A stretch of 64,000 bases of DNA, from NCBI RefSeq assembly GCF_000980895.1, contig NZ_LAZX01000085.1:1-64000 (forward strand). Direction: 5' to 3'. Below the pieces are notes generated by a model. That model was not told where the DNA came from and ran no database searches. It saw nothing but the letters and a program-made list of their open reading frames with translations. The translations under genes were made by a program, and so were the position numbers. Shown here piece by piece: positions 8,163-16,811 of the stretch. This DNA comes from Sphingomonas sp. Ag1. GTDB taxonomy: Bacteria > Pseudomonadota > Alphaproteobacteria > Sphingomonadales > Sphingomonadaceae. The number at the start of each line of letters is the position of its first letter. Positions within the stretch are counted from its first letter, which is position 1.

Positions 8163-9500
8163 TCACCCGGCCGGCACTGCCCCGGCCGGCTGCTCGTCGA
8201 TCGGCACCGCCCGGCCGGACAGCGCCGCGTCGAGCTGCTCGCGATCCAGCCGCCCCTCCCAGCGCGCGACCACGATCGTCGCCACGGCATTGCCGATGAA
8301 GTTCGTCAGGCTGCGGCATTCCGACATGAACCGGTCGACACCCAGGATCAGCGCCATGCCCGCGATCGGCACGTCGGGCACGATCGACAGTGTCGCGGCC
8401 AGCGTGATGAAGCCGGCACCCGTCACCCCCGCCGCGCCCTTCGACGACAGCATCGCCACGCCCAGCAACAGCAATTGCTGCCCCAGCGTCAGCTCGACGT
8501 TGCACGCCTGCGCGATGAACAGCGCGGCGAGCGTCATGTAGATGTTGGTGCCGTCCAGGTTGAACGAATAGCCGGTCGGCACGACCAGGCCGACGACCGT
8601 CTTGGGGCAGCCCGCCCGCTCCATCTTCTCGATCAGGGAGGGCAGAGCGCTCTCCGACGATGACGTGCCCAGCACCAGCAGCAACTCGGCCTTGAGGTAC
8701 GCGATCAGGCGAAAGATCGAAAAGCCGCACAGCCGCGCCACCGCGCCCAGCACCACGATGACGAACAGCAACGACGTCAGGTAGAAGGTGCCGACCAGCG
8801 CGGCGAGATTGGCCAGCGTTCCCACGCCATAGCGCCCGATCGTGAACGCCATGGCGCCGAACGCGCCGACCGGCGCCGCTTTCATCAGGATCGCGACGAT
8901 CTTGAACACCGCAAGCGACACGTCGTTCAGCGCGACGAGCAGCCGGTTGCCGCGCTCGCCGATCATCGCCAGCCCGATGCCGAACAGGATCGCGACGAAC
9001 AAGGTCTGCAGGATGTTGCCGTCGGTCAGCGCCGACAGGAACGTGTCGGGGATGATGCTCATCAGGAACCCAGTCAGCGTCGTCTCGTGCGCCTGTTCCG
9101 AATAGGTCGCGACCCTCGAGGGGTCGAGCGTCGCAGGATCGATGTTGAGCCCCGCGCCCGGGCGCACGACATTGGCGACGATCAACCCGACGATCAGCGC
9201 CAGCGTGGAAAAGAACAGGAAATAGGCGAACGCCTTGCCCGCCACCCGCCCGACCGCGCTCAGGTCGCGCATCCCGGCGATCCCGGTGACGATCGTCAGG
9301 AAGATCACCGGCACGATGATCATCTTCACCAGCTTGATGAAGCCATCGCCGATCGGCTTCATCGCCTCGCCGGTGGCGGGCGCGAAATGGCCCAGCAGCA
9401 CGCCGGCGGTGATCGCGATCAGCACCTGGACGTAAAGGTGCGAATACCAGCGCGGTTTGCGGGGCAGCGAAACCGCTTCCAATGTAATCAAGCCGATCAT
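8163..9500 (-). CDS. dctA: C4-dicarboxylate:cation symporter DctA
   Basis: Inner-membrane carrier of 445 aa that imports succinate, fumarate, malate and related acids with cations. Family hallmarks are the serine-rich hairpin motif TSSSESALP, the [12 protein letters not shown] segment that shapes the substrate site, and [15 protein letters not shown]. Length and helix pattern are those of DctA. It stands alone, convergent with the desaturase gene (7-nt gap). No dctBD sensor pair is adjacent. Confidence 0.95.
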   Translation of the reverse strand: MIGLITLEAVSLPRKPRWYSHLYVQVLIAITAGVLLGHFAPATGEAMKPIGDGFIKLVKMIIVPVIFLTIVTGIAGMRDLSAVGRVAGKAFAYFLFFSTLALIVGLIVANVVRPGAGLNIDPATLDPSRVATYSEQAHETTLTGFLMSIIPDTFLSALTDGNILQTLFVAILFGIGLAMIGERGNRLLVALNDVSLAVFKIVAILMKAAPVGAFGAMAFTIGRYGVGTLANLAALVGTFYLTSLLFVIVVLGAVARLCGFSIFRLIAYLKAELLLVLGTSSSESALPSLIEKMERAGCPKTVVGLVVPTGYSFNLDGTNIYMTLAALFIAQACNVELTLGQQLLLLGVAMLSSKGAAGVTGAGFITLAATLSIVPDVPIAGMALILGVDRFMSECRSLTNFIGNAVATIVVARWEGRLDREQLDAALSGRAVPIDEQPAGAVPAG

Positions 9501-9679
9501 CCTCTCAGCATCGCCGGGCTACGGCCCAACGGGGGCCGCGCCGACAATGATAGAGGACGTTGGCGGCTTTGCGCACGATCAGAAATCGCGTCGGCTGCAA
9601 TTCGCCGTGCAAAAGAACGGGTGTGGCCCCCGGAATGACAAGGGAAGCGGCGGGCTTCAGCCCCGCACCGGCGCCTGGC

Positions 9680-10294
9680 TCAGGCGGTCGGCCACATCAT
9701 CAGGCTGGTCTCGACCACGCGTTCCAGCTCCGCACGGCTCGCGCCCGATCCGGCCTGCACCGCCATGCCCTGCAGGATCGCGTAGAGGTACGACGTCAGC
9801 GCCTCGGGATCGACATGGTCGGGCAGGTCGCCGTCGCGCTTGGCCTGGCGAAACCGCTCGACCAGCGCGGCCTGCGACGAGGCGCGCCGCTGGATCACGT
9901 CGGCCTTGATCGATTCCGCCTCCGCGCCGCACGCCGTTGCGCTGATCACCCCCAGGCACCCCTTGGGATCGCACTTGCTGGTCTGCGCGTCGATCGCACC
10001 GCGCATGAAATGCTCGGCCACCGCGCGCGCGGTCGGCTGCTCCAGCGCCTCGCGGGTATAGGCCAGCTTCTCCGCCTCGTAGAGGTCCAGCGCCTTGTGA
10101 AACAGCGCTTCCTTGTTGCCGAATGCGGCGTACAGGCTGGGCTTTGTGATTCCCATCGCCTCGGTGAGGTCGGCCATCGACGCGCCCTCATAGCCCTTGG
10201 CCCAGAACACGCCGAGCGCCTTGCTCAGCGCCTCGTCGACGCAGAACTCGCGCGGGCGTCCCTTCGCGGCGGCCGGTGCGGTGATCGATTCCAT
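9680..10294 (-). CDS. TetR/AcrR family transcriptional regulator
   Basis: 204-aa repressor-like protein. An N-terminal helix-turn-helix (ASMADLTEAMGITKPSLYAAFGNKE, residues about 39-63) is followed by an all-helical ligand domain with the segment CDPKGCLGVIS. It is divergent from the TonB receptor at 10491 and may control that receptor and the following CoA synthetase. A promoter with TATACT only 7 bases before the ATG implies a leaderless message, and no ribosome site is visible. Confidence 0.85.
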   Translation of the reverse strand: MESITAPAAAKGRPREFCVDEALSKALGVFWAKGYEGASMADLTEAMGITKPSLYAAFGNKEALFHKALDLYEAEKLAYTREALEQPTARAVAEHFMRGAIDAQTSKCDPKGCLGVISATACGAEAESIKADVIQRRASSQAALVERFRQAKRDGDLPDHVDPEALTSYLYAILQGMAVQAGSGASRAELERVVETSLMMWPTA

Positions 10295-10301
10295 AACGCT
10301 T

Positions 10302-10331
10302 AGTATATAAGGATTTGGCGCGATCTCTCAA
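10302..10331 (-). promoter_or_regulatory. Candidate sigma-70-type promoter of the tetR-like gene (leaderless)
   Basis: On the minus strand TTGAGA (10331-10326), an 18-bp spacer and TATACT (10307-10302). Transcription would begin at about 10295, at or next to the ATG at 10294, so the message would have no leader. Confidence 0.5.
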
Positions 10332-10490
10332 GCGCCCGGGCGGCGCGCACCCTTCCCGCCTCATCACCCTGGCACAAGTGGCAGGTCCGCCGCACCCTTT
10401 CCGATCGTACAAGAACATGCCGGTTCTGCGACCGGCGAAGAACGAGAACGGCGTGACACGCGCCGCACGTCTTTATGGGAGGAAAATGTG

Positions 10491-12932
10491 ATGTTGCGTT
10501 CTACCGCGTCCATCCTTGCGCTGGCGATATCGACCGTCTCGGTCAGCGCGGCGGCGCAGGAAGCCGCTTCGGCCAGCGCCAATCCGGCAAATGATCCCGC
10601 CGCACCGGTGCCCGCCACCAGCACGGCCGACGCCACGCGCAGCCCACAGGCGGACGACGGCGAGATCATCGTCACCGCGCAGAAGCGCGAACAGCGGCTG
10701 CAGGACGTGCCGGTCGTGGTGTCGGTGCTTAACCAGCAGCAGCTCGAAAATGCCGGCGTGCGCGACGTCAAGGATCTCCAGACGATCACCCCTGGCCTCA
10801 ACGTCACCTCCTCCACCTCGCCCGCGCAAACCTCGATCCGTATCCGCGGCGTCGGCACGGTGGGCGACAATCCCGGCCTTGAAAGCTCGGTCGGCACGAT
10901 CGTCGACGGCGTCTATCGCGCGCGCAGCGGCGTCGCCTTCGGCGACCTTGGCGAACTTGAGCGGGTGGAGGTGCTGAAGGGTCCGCAATCGACGCTGTTC
11001 GGCAAGAACATGTCGGCCGGCGTCATCAACGTCATCTCCGCCTCGCCCAGCTTCAACCCATCGGCCGAATTCGTCGGCAGCTACGGCAATTACAACGCCT
11101 GGACGGTGTCGGGCGCGGCGACCGGCGGGCTGATCGGCGACACCGTCGCCGGCCGCATCTTCGCGTTGAAGCGCGAACGCGATGGCTTCTGGAAGGTGCG
11201 CACCGGCGCCGGCCCGCGCACCAGCACGCGCGCCGACAACGAGAACAACTGGACGGTGCGTGCGCAGCTGTTGATCCGCCCGACCGACCGGGTCGACATC
11301 CGGCTGATCGGCGACTGGTCCGAACGCGACGAGGATTGCTGCGTCAACGCGCCGAGCATCCCCGGTCCGACCGCCGCCTTCGTCGATGCGCTCGCGCCGG
11401 ACGCCGGTACGCTGCGCAACGGCAAGCCGTTCGACCGCATCACCTACGCCAACCGCCCAACCGATTTCCGCATCCGCGACCGCGGCGTCTCGGGCCAGCT
11501 CGACTGGGAATTGAGCGACGCGCTCAGCCTCACCTCGATCACCGCCTATCGCTATTACAAGTCGAACAGCGGCGTCGACATCGACTATTCCTCCGCCGAC
11601 ATCTGGTATCGGGGCTCGGACGGCAATTCGAACCAGTTCAAGGTGTTCTCGCAGGAGGCGCGGCTCGCCTATAACAGCGAGAGGATCAACTCGATCCTCG
11701 GCGTCTTCTACGCCGACGAGCGGTTGGAAGCGCGCCAGAACACCTTCTTCGGCAGCGATTACGAACGCTATTTCGGCCTGCTGCTGTCCGGGGGCACCAA
11801 TCCCAATGCGGTCTCGGCGCTCACCGGTATCGCCGCGGGCAGCAATTTCGTGCCCAACACCGGCCAGCGCGATTTCCACCGCCACCGCGCCTCGTCCTTC
11901 GCGGTCTTCACCGACAATACCTTCACGATCGCCGATGGTCTCGATCTGACGCTGGGCATCCGCTACACTGACGAGGTCAAGCGCACGACCTCGCACTACA
12001 CCAACACCTCGCCCGCCAACGCCTGCGCCGCCGCCCTCGCGCGCCGGCTCCCGGCGGCGGCGATCACCGCGCTCTGCTCGCCCACCTCGGATGTCGCGTT
12101 CAACGATGTGACGACGCAGCAGCGCCGCCCGGAAAACCGCTGGGCCGGCTCGGCCAAGCTGCAATATCGCTTCTCGCCCACCGTCATGGCCTATGGCTCC
12201 TACGCCAACGGCTTCAAATCGGGCGGCTTCAACCTCGATCGCGCCCGCACCGCGATCGGCGTCATCAATCCCGACACGTCCTTCGCCACCGAAAAGGTCG
12301 AAAGCTACGAGATCGGCACCAAGACGAGCTGGCTCGGCCAGCGGCTGCTCGCCAACATCGCTGGCTTCTACCAGACGTACACGGACTTCCAGCTCAACAC
12401 CTACACCGGGGTCAGCTTCGTCGTGACCTCGATCCCAAAGGTGACGTCAAAGGGCGTCGACCTCGACCTTCTCTTCAACACCGGCATCCAGGGCCTGACG
12501 CTGAACGCCGGCGCGACCTATGCCGATACGAAGTTCGGCGACTTTCCCCCGCCGCTGCCGAACCTGACGCGCCTGTCGGGCAACCAGCTGCCCTATGCGG
12601 CGAAATGGAACGTCACCGCCGGCTTCACGTCGAAGCAGCCGATGACCTCGGATCTCAACTTCCTGTCGTCCGCGTCGCTCAAATGGACGTCGAGCTACAA
12701 TACCGGCTCCAACCTCGATCCGTTGAAGGTGCAGCAGCCGTTCGCCTTGCTCAACGCCCGTGTCGGGATCGAACCGACCAACGAGGCCTGGTCGCTTGAG
12801 GTCTGGGCGCAGAACCTCACCAACTCCAACTATTATCAGGTGATCGTCGACCAGCCGCTGCAAAGCGGCACTTATGGCGCGTTCATCGGCCAGCCGCGCC
12901 TTTACGGCGTGACCGGCCGGGTCCGCTTCTGA
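10491..12932 (+). CDS. TonB-dependent receptor
   Basis: Outer-membrane active transporter of 813 aa. A signal peptide (MLRSTASILALAISTVSVSA) is followed by the plug-domain start EIIVTAQKREQRLQDVPVVV, the plug motifs and a 22-strand-type barrel ending in the aromatic terminus GRVRF. ATG 10491 is chosen for the GGGAGG site 8 bases upstream; an in-frame GTG is one codon earlier. It precedes an acyl-CoA synthetase and a DUF4336 gene on the same strand, so the ligand may be a fatty acid or other carboxylic acid, but that is inference. The divergent TetR-type gene is the likely regulator. Confidence 0.93.
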   Translation: MLRSTASILALAISTVSVSAAAQEAASASANPANDPAAPVPATSTADATRSPQADDGEIIVTAQKREQRLQDVPVVVSVLNQQQLENAGVRDVKDLQTITPGLNVTSSTSPAQTSIRIRGVGTVGDNPGLESSVGTIVDGVYRARSGVAFGDLGELERVEVLKGPQSTLFGKNMSAGVINVISASPSFNPSAEFVGSYGNYNAWTVSGAATGGLIGDTVAGRIFALKRERDGFWKVRTGAGPRTSTRADNENNWTVRAQLLIRPTDRVDIRLIGDWSERDEDCCVNAPSIPGPTAAFVDALAPDAGTLRNGKPFDRITYANRPTDFRIRDRGVSGQLDWELSDALSLTSITAYRYYKSNSGVDIDYSSADIWYRGSDGNSNQFKVFSQEARLAYNSERINSILGVFYADERLEARQNTFFGSDYERYFGLLLSGGTNPNAVSALTGIAAGSNFVPNTGQRDFHRHRASSFAVFTDNTFTIADGLDLTLGIRYTDEVKRTTSHYTNTSPANACAAALARRLPAAAITALCSPTSDVAFNDVTTQQRRPENRWAGSAKLQYRFSPTVMAYGSYANGFKSGGFNLDRARTAIGVINPDTSFATEKVESYEIGTKTSWLGQRLLANIAGFYQTYTDFQLNTYTGVSFVVTSIPKVTSKGVDLDLLFNTGIQGLTLNAGATYADTKFGDFPPPLPNLTRLSGNQLPYAAKWNVTAGFTSKQPMTSDLNFLSSASLKWTSSYNTGSNLDPLKVQQPFALLNARVGIEPTNEAWSLEVWAQNLTNSNYYQVIVDQPLQSGTYGAFIGQPRLYGVTGRVRF

Positions 12933-12952
12933 TCGCGACAGCAGCCGGTTCG

Positions 12953-12985
12953 CGCGGGGGCGATGCTTTTGGCCTTGCCCCCGCG
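12953..12985 (+). terminator. Hairpin between receptor and CoA synthetase genes
   Basis: Perfect 9-bp stem CGCGGGGGC / GCCCCCGCG with a 15-nt loop, starting 20 bases after the receptor stop. It could attenuate read-through into the CoA synthetase gene. No T run follows. Confidence 0.45.
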
Positions 12986-13046
12986 GCTCCGATCCAACAC
13001 TCATTCTAAAACAGCCGGCTTACCGGCGAGGCGAGAGGATGAGCAT

Positions 13047-14834
13047 ATGGATAAGCGCGCTGCCGCCGCGCCGGCCGTTGAAAACTGGCCGGCAGTCTCC
13101 CTTGAGGAAACCTACCGCACGCTGACCGCCCCCGGCGCCCCGTTCGAAATGCGTGAGGAGGTCATCCGCGGCGTGCCGCTGCGCACCTATGCCAACGCGC
13201 TCAACGACCTGCGCCAGGTGTTCGATCTCGGTCGCGGCTGGGGCGACCGTGAATTCATCATCTATGAGGGCGAACGGCAAAGCTATGGCGCGCATTTCCG
13301 CGCCGCCGGGCAACTCGGGCGCGTGCTCCACGATCGCTTCGGGGTGCGCAAGGGCGACCGGCTGGTCATCGCGATGCGCAACCTTCCCGAATGGTCGCTC
13401 GCCTTCTGGGCCGGCGTCTCGATCGGCGCCGTCGTCACGCCGCTCAACGCCTGGGGGCTGGGGGACGAGCTCGCCTATGGCATCACCGATTCGGGTGCGC
13501 GCGTCGCGATCGTCGATGCCGACCGGCTCGAACGCCTCGCGCCTTTCGTGGCTGATCTCGCGCTCGACGGGCTCATCTCGGTGCGCAGCGATACCGATCA
13601 CGGCACCGGCGCGATCCCGCTCGACCATCTGATCGGCCCGCGCGATCGTTACGCCGACCTCCCCGACGATCCCATGCCCGATCCCGGCCTCCACACCGAT
13701 GACCCCGCCACCATCCTCTATACCAGCGGCACCACCGGGCGGCCGAAGGGCGCGCTCGGCACCCACCGCAACGTCCTCACCAACGTCATCTCGATCGCCT
13801 TCAACAACGCCCGCGCCACCATCCGCCGCGGCGATTCTCTGCCGGAGCCCGATCCTGCCGCGCCCCAGCGGGTGAACCTGCTCCCGGTCCCGCTCTTCCA
13901 CGTCACCGGCACCAATTCGATGCTGATCCCCACCGTCATGGCGGGCGCGAAGCTGGTGCTGATGCACAAATGGCACCCCGAACGCTTCCTGGAACTGGTC
14001 GAGGCGGAGCGGGTGAATTCCACCACCGGCGTCCCCGCCATGGTGTGGCAGGTGCTCGAATCCCCCGATTTCACCCGTCGTGATCTCTCCAGCCTCGACA
14101 GCTACGGCTATGGCGGCGCCGCGATTGCCCCCGAACTGACGCTGAAATTCGCTGAGCTGTTTCCGTGGTTCAAGCCGGGCCAGGGCTATGGTGCGACCGA
14201 AACGTCATCGGTGTCGATCGGCAACAGCGCGGAGGATTACCTGCGCCGCCCCGACAGCGTCGGCCTCGCCGTTCCGGTCTGCGACGTGAAGGTGGTGGGT
14301 ACCGACGGGCAGGAGCTGCCGCGCGGGGAGGCCGGCGAATTGTGGATCCGCGGCCCCAATGTGGTCGTCGGCTATTGGAACAAGCCGGAGGCAACCGCCG
14401 AAACCTTCACCGACGGCTGGTACCACACCGGCGACATCTGTCGCATCGACGAGGAAGGTTTCGTCTATCTCCTCGACCGGGCCAAGGACATGCTGATCCG
14501 CGGCGGCGAGAACGTCTATTGCGTGGAAATCGAGGACGCCCTGGTAGCGCACCCGCAGGTCATGGACGCCGCCGTCGTCGGCCTGCCGCACCGCATCCTG
14601 GGCGAGGAAGTCGGCGCGCTGGTGCAGCTTCGCCCCGGCGCTGACGTCACCGAGGAGGAGCTGATCGCTTATGCCGCGCGCCTCCTCGCGCCCTTCAAGG
14701 TGCCCGTGCGCATCGACGTCCGCCGCGAGGAGTTCCCGCGCAACGCCAGCGGCAAGACGCTGAAACCCGTCTTGCGCGCAGAGCTCGTCGCGCGGCATCA
14801 GGCGGAACCTGCGGGCCGCTCCGGCGCTTCCTGA
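13047..14834 (+). CDS. Acyl-CoA synthetase (AMP-forming)
   Basis: Class I adenylate-forming enzyme of 595 aa that activates a carboxylic acid to its CoA thioester through an acyl-AMP. Core motifs are the P-loop ILYTSGTTGRPKGA, the YGATETSS motif, the hinge segment WYHTGDICRIDEEGFVYLLDR and the C-terminal RNASGKTLKP with the catalytic lysine. The start at 13047 follows GAGAGGA with 7-base spacing; a longer frame from 12963 would read through the intergenic hairpin. Sequence alone does not give chain length or aromatic character of the substrate. Confidence 0.92.
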   Translation: MDKRAAAAPAVENWPAVSLEETYRTLTAPGAPFEMREEVIRGVPLRTYANALNDLRQVFDLGRGWGDREFIIYEGERQSYGAHFRAAGQLGRVLHDRFGVRKGDRLVIAMRNLPEWSLAFWAGVSIGAVVTPLNAWGLGDELAYGITDSGARVAIVDADRLERLAPFVADLALDGLISVRSDTDHGTGAIPLDHLIGPRDRYADLPDDPMPDPGLHTDDPATILYTSGTTGRPKGALGTHRNVLTNVISIAFNNARATIRRGDSLPEPDPAAPQRVNLLPVPLFHVTGTNSMLIPTVMAGAKLVLMHKWHPERFLELVEAERVNSTTGVPAMVWQVLESPDFTRRDLSSLDSYGYGGAAIAPELTLKFAELFPWFKPGQGYGATETSSVSIGNSAEDYLRRPDSVGLAVPVCDVKVVGTDGQELPRGEAGELWIRGPNVVVGYWNKPEATAETFTDGWYHTGDICRIDEEGFVYLLDRAKDMLIRGGENVYCVEIEDALVAHPQVMDAAVVGLPHRILGEEVGALVQLRPGADVTEEELIAYAARLLAPFKVPVRIDVRREEFPRNASGKTLKPVLRAELVARHQAEPAGRSGAS

Positions 14835-14903
14835 CCGAAAGGGCAGGGGCCTCCTGCCGGGATGCGGCCGGCTGCCGGCACCGATCGATACGGGAGATGG
14901 AAC

Positions 14904-15734
14904 ATGGCCGAACGGCGACACGGACGGACGCTTCTGCTGGGCGTCGGCGCGGCAGCGATCGGCGCGGCATTGTACCTCACGCGCGGCGCGCCCCGCGACA
15001 GGAACGCCATCGCCTATCCGCCGCTCGACGTGCCCAAGCCGCTGGGTGAGGGGCTGTGGATCGTCGACAGCGGCCCGATCAACGCGATGGGGATGCAATT
15101 GCCGATCCGCATGACGGTGCTTCGTCCCGCTGACGGCGGCCTCGTCCTTCATTCGCCCACGCAATATACGCCCGCGCTGGCCCGCGCGCTACGCGACCTC
15201 GGCCCGATCCGTCACTTGGTCGCGCCCAGCATGGCGCACTGGACGTTCCTTCCTGAATGGCAGGCGGCCTATCCCGATGCGACCACCTGGGCGGTGCCAG
15301 TGCTGCGTGATCGTGCGCAGGTGCGTAGCGCGAAACTGCGCATCGACAGCGATCTGGGGCAATCTGCTCCCCCCGCATGGGCGGGCGACATCGAACAGGG
15401 GCTGGTCACCGGTAGCGGCGGCTTTCAGGAGGCATGGTTCTTCCACAAGCCGAGCCGCACGCTGGTGCTGACCGACCTCATCGAGAATCTCGATCCGCAG
15501 AAACTCGGCCCCGTCACCGCCCCGCTGATGCGCGCGGTGAAGGCGACCAGCGGCACCAGCGCACTGCACGCCCGCGCCGCCCTGCGCGGCCATGCCGGCG
15601 AGGTGCGGGCGCAGGTCGACCGGATGATCGCGCTCGCTCCGGAGGCCGTGGTGTTCGCGCACGGCGACATTTTCCGCGGGCGCGGGACCGAACAGCTGCG
15701 TCAGGCCTTCGCGTGGCTGAAGGCCCCCGCCTGA
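14904..15734 (+). CDS. DUF4336 domain protein, membrane-anchored
   Basis: 276-aa protein with one N-terminal hydrophobic segment (TLLLGVGAAAIGAALYLT) followed by a DUF4336 domain, a metallo-beta-lactamase-like fold that has lost most metal ligands. Conserved family features include HLVAPSMAHW and VVFAHGDIF. Function is unknown. ATG 14904 has GGGAG at good spacing; an in-frame start at 14862 is less likely. It lies 69 bases after the CoA synthetase and may belong to the same transcript. Confidence 0.8.
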   Translation: MAERRHGRTLLLGVGAAAIGAALYLTRGAPRDRNAIAYPPLDVPKPLGEGLWIVDSGPINAMGMQLPIRMTVLRPADGGLVLHSPTQYTPALARALRDLGPIRHLVAPSMAHWTFLPEWQAAYPDATTWAVPVLRDRAQVRSAKLRIDSDLGQSAPPAWAGDIEQGLVTGSGGFQEAWFFHKPSRTLVLTDLIENLDPQKLGPVTAPLMRAVKATSGTSALHARAALRGHAGEVRAQVDRMIALAPEAVVFAHGDIFRGRGTEQLRQAFAWLKAPA

Positions 15735-15743
15735 CGCCAGCGA

Positions 15744-16781
15744 TTAAAGCAGGATCAGCGCCCCGCCCAGCGACAGCGCCAGCGCGACCAGCGAGGCAAG
15801 GATGATCACCAGCAGCGGCTTGAACCCGGTTTCTAGCAGCGAGCTCATCGGTGCGCGGATGCCGGTCGCGGCGACCGCGCACGCCAGGCACGCGGTGGCG
15901 ACATCCTGCGCCCCGTTGCTGACCATCGTCGGGATCACGCCCAGCGAGTTGATCCCGGCGAATACGAAGAAACCGACCACGAACCACGGCAGGGGGATGC
16001 CGGTCTTCTTGCCGTCCTCGGACCGGAAGAACGCGGCCACCAGCGCCAGCACCGGGGCGAGCAGCGCGACGCGCGTCAGCTTGACGATCGCCGCCACCTG
16101 GCCCGCCTCGTCGGAGAAGCTGTAGCCGGCGCCGATCGCCTGCGCGACGTCATGGATCGACGCGCCCAGCATGAACCCCGCCTGCCGGTCGTTCAGCCCC
16201 AATTGGTGCGCCAGTATCGGATACAGGAACATCGCGGCGGCGCTGGCGGCGGAAATGCCCACCAGCACCAGCGCCAGCTGCGCCTGGTTCGCGCGCCGCT
16301 CGCCCAGCGTCGTCGCCAGCGCCATTGCGGCGGACGCGCCGCAGATCGCCACCGCGCCGCCCGCCAGCGTGCCGAATGCGCTGCCGAGGCCCGCCGCGCG
16401 CGCAAACGCGATCCCCGCGCCCAGCGTCGCCAGCAGGATCACCAGCACCGCCAGCAGCGTCAGCGGCCCAAGGTCGATGATCTGCCCCACGGTGATGCGG
16501 GCGCCGGCCAGCACGATGCCCAGCCGCAGCAGCGTCTTGGACGCGAACCCCAGCCCCGGTCCCATGCGTGGATCAGCACCGATGAAGTTGAGCGCCAGCC
16601 CGATCAGCAGCGCCATCAGCGTCAGCGGCGCGCCATAATGGTCGGCGACGAACGCCGCCGCCATCGTCGCCAGCACCGCGACCGTCAGCCCCGGCAGCAG
16701 GTCGCGCCAGCTGCTCTTGGGCGATGGCTCCAGGTCGTTGTACAGGTCCGCTGCCAGCGGCACTGATGCATAGCGCGTCAC
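15744..16781 (-). CDS. UPF0324 (YeiH) family exporter, probable sulfite or sulfate exporter
   Basis: Integral inner-membrane protein of 345 aa with about ten helices. Signatures of the YeiH/PSE (putative sulfate exporter) family include GAVAICGASAAMA, MLGASIHDVAQAIGAGYS and the conserved C-terminal helices. It is last in a tight four-gene operon, 30 bp after the sulfoquinovosidase gene, and has a GTG start with AGGAGG upstream. Because the operon should release sulfite in the cytoplasm, exporting this toxic anion is the most economical role. Family knowledge supports sulfate or sulfite export in sulfonate-degradation clusters; the exact ion is inferred. Confidence 0.85.
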   Translation of the reverse strand: MTRYASVPLAADLYNDLEPSPKSSWRDLLPGLTVAVLATMAAAFVADHYGAPLTLMALLIGLALNFIGADPRMGPGLGFASKTLLRLGIVLAGARITVGQIIDLGPLTLLAVLVILLATLGAGIAFARAAGLGSAFGTLAGGAVAICGASAAMALATTLGERRANQAQLALVLVGISAASAAAMFLYPILAHQLGLNDRQAGFMLGASIHDVAQAIGAGYSFSDEAGQVAAIVKLTRVALLAPVLALVAAFFRSEDGKKTGIPLPWFVVGFFVFAGINSLGVIPTMVSNGAQDVATACLACAVAATGIRAPMSSLLETGFKPLLVIILASLVALALSLGGALILL

Positions 16782-16811
16782 GCCCGCGCCTCCTTGGTCG
16801 CGCGGATCATG

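Noticed and set aside
10473..12164. 563-codon minus-strand frame inside the first TonB receptor gene
   Set aside because: Antisense shadow; the receptor reads cleanly on the plus strand.
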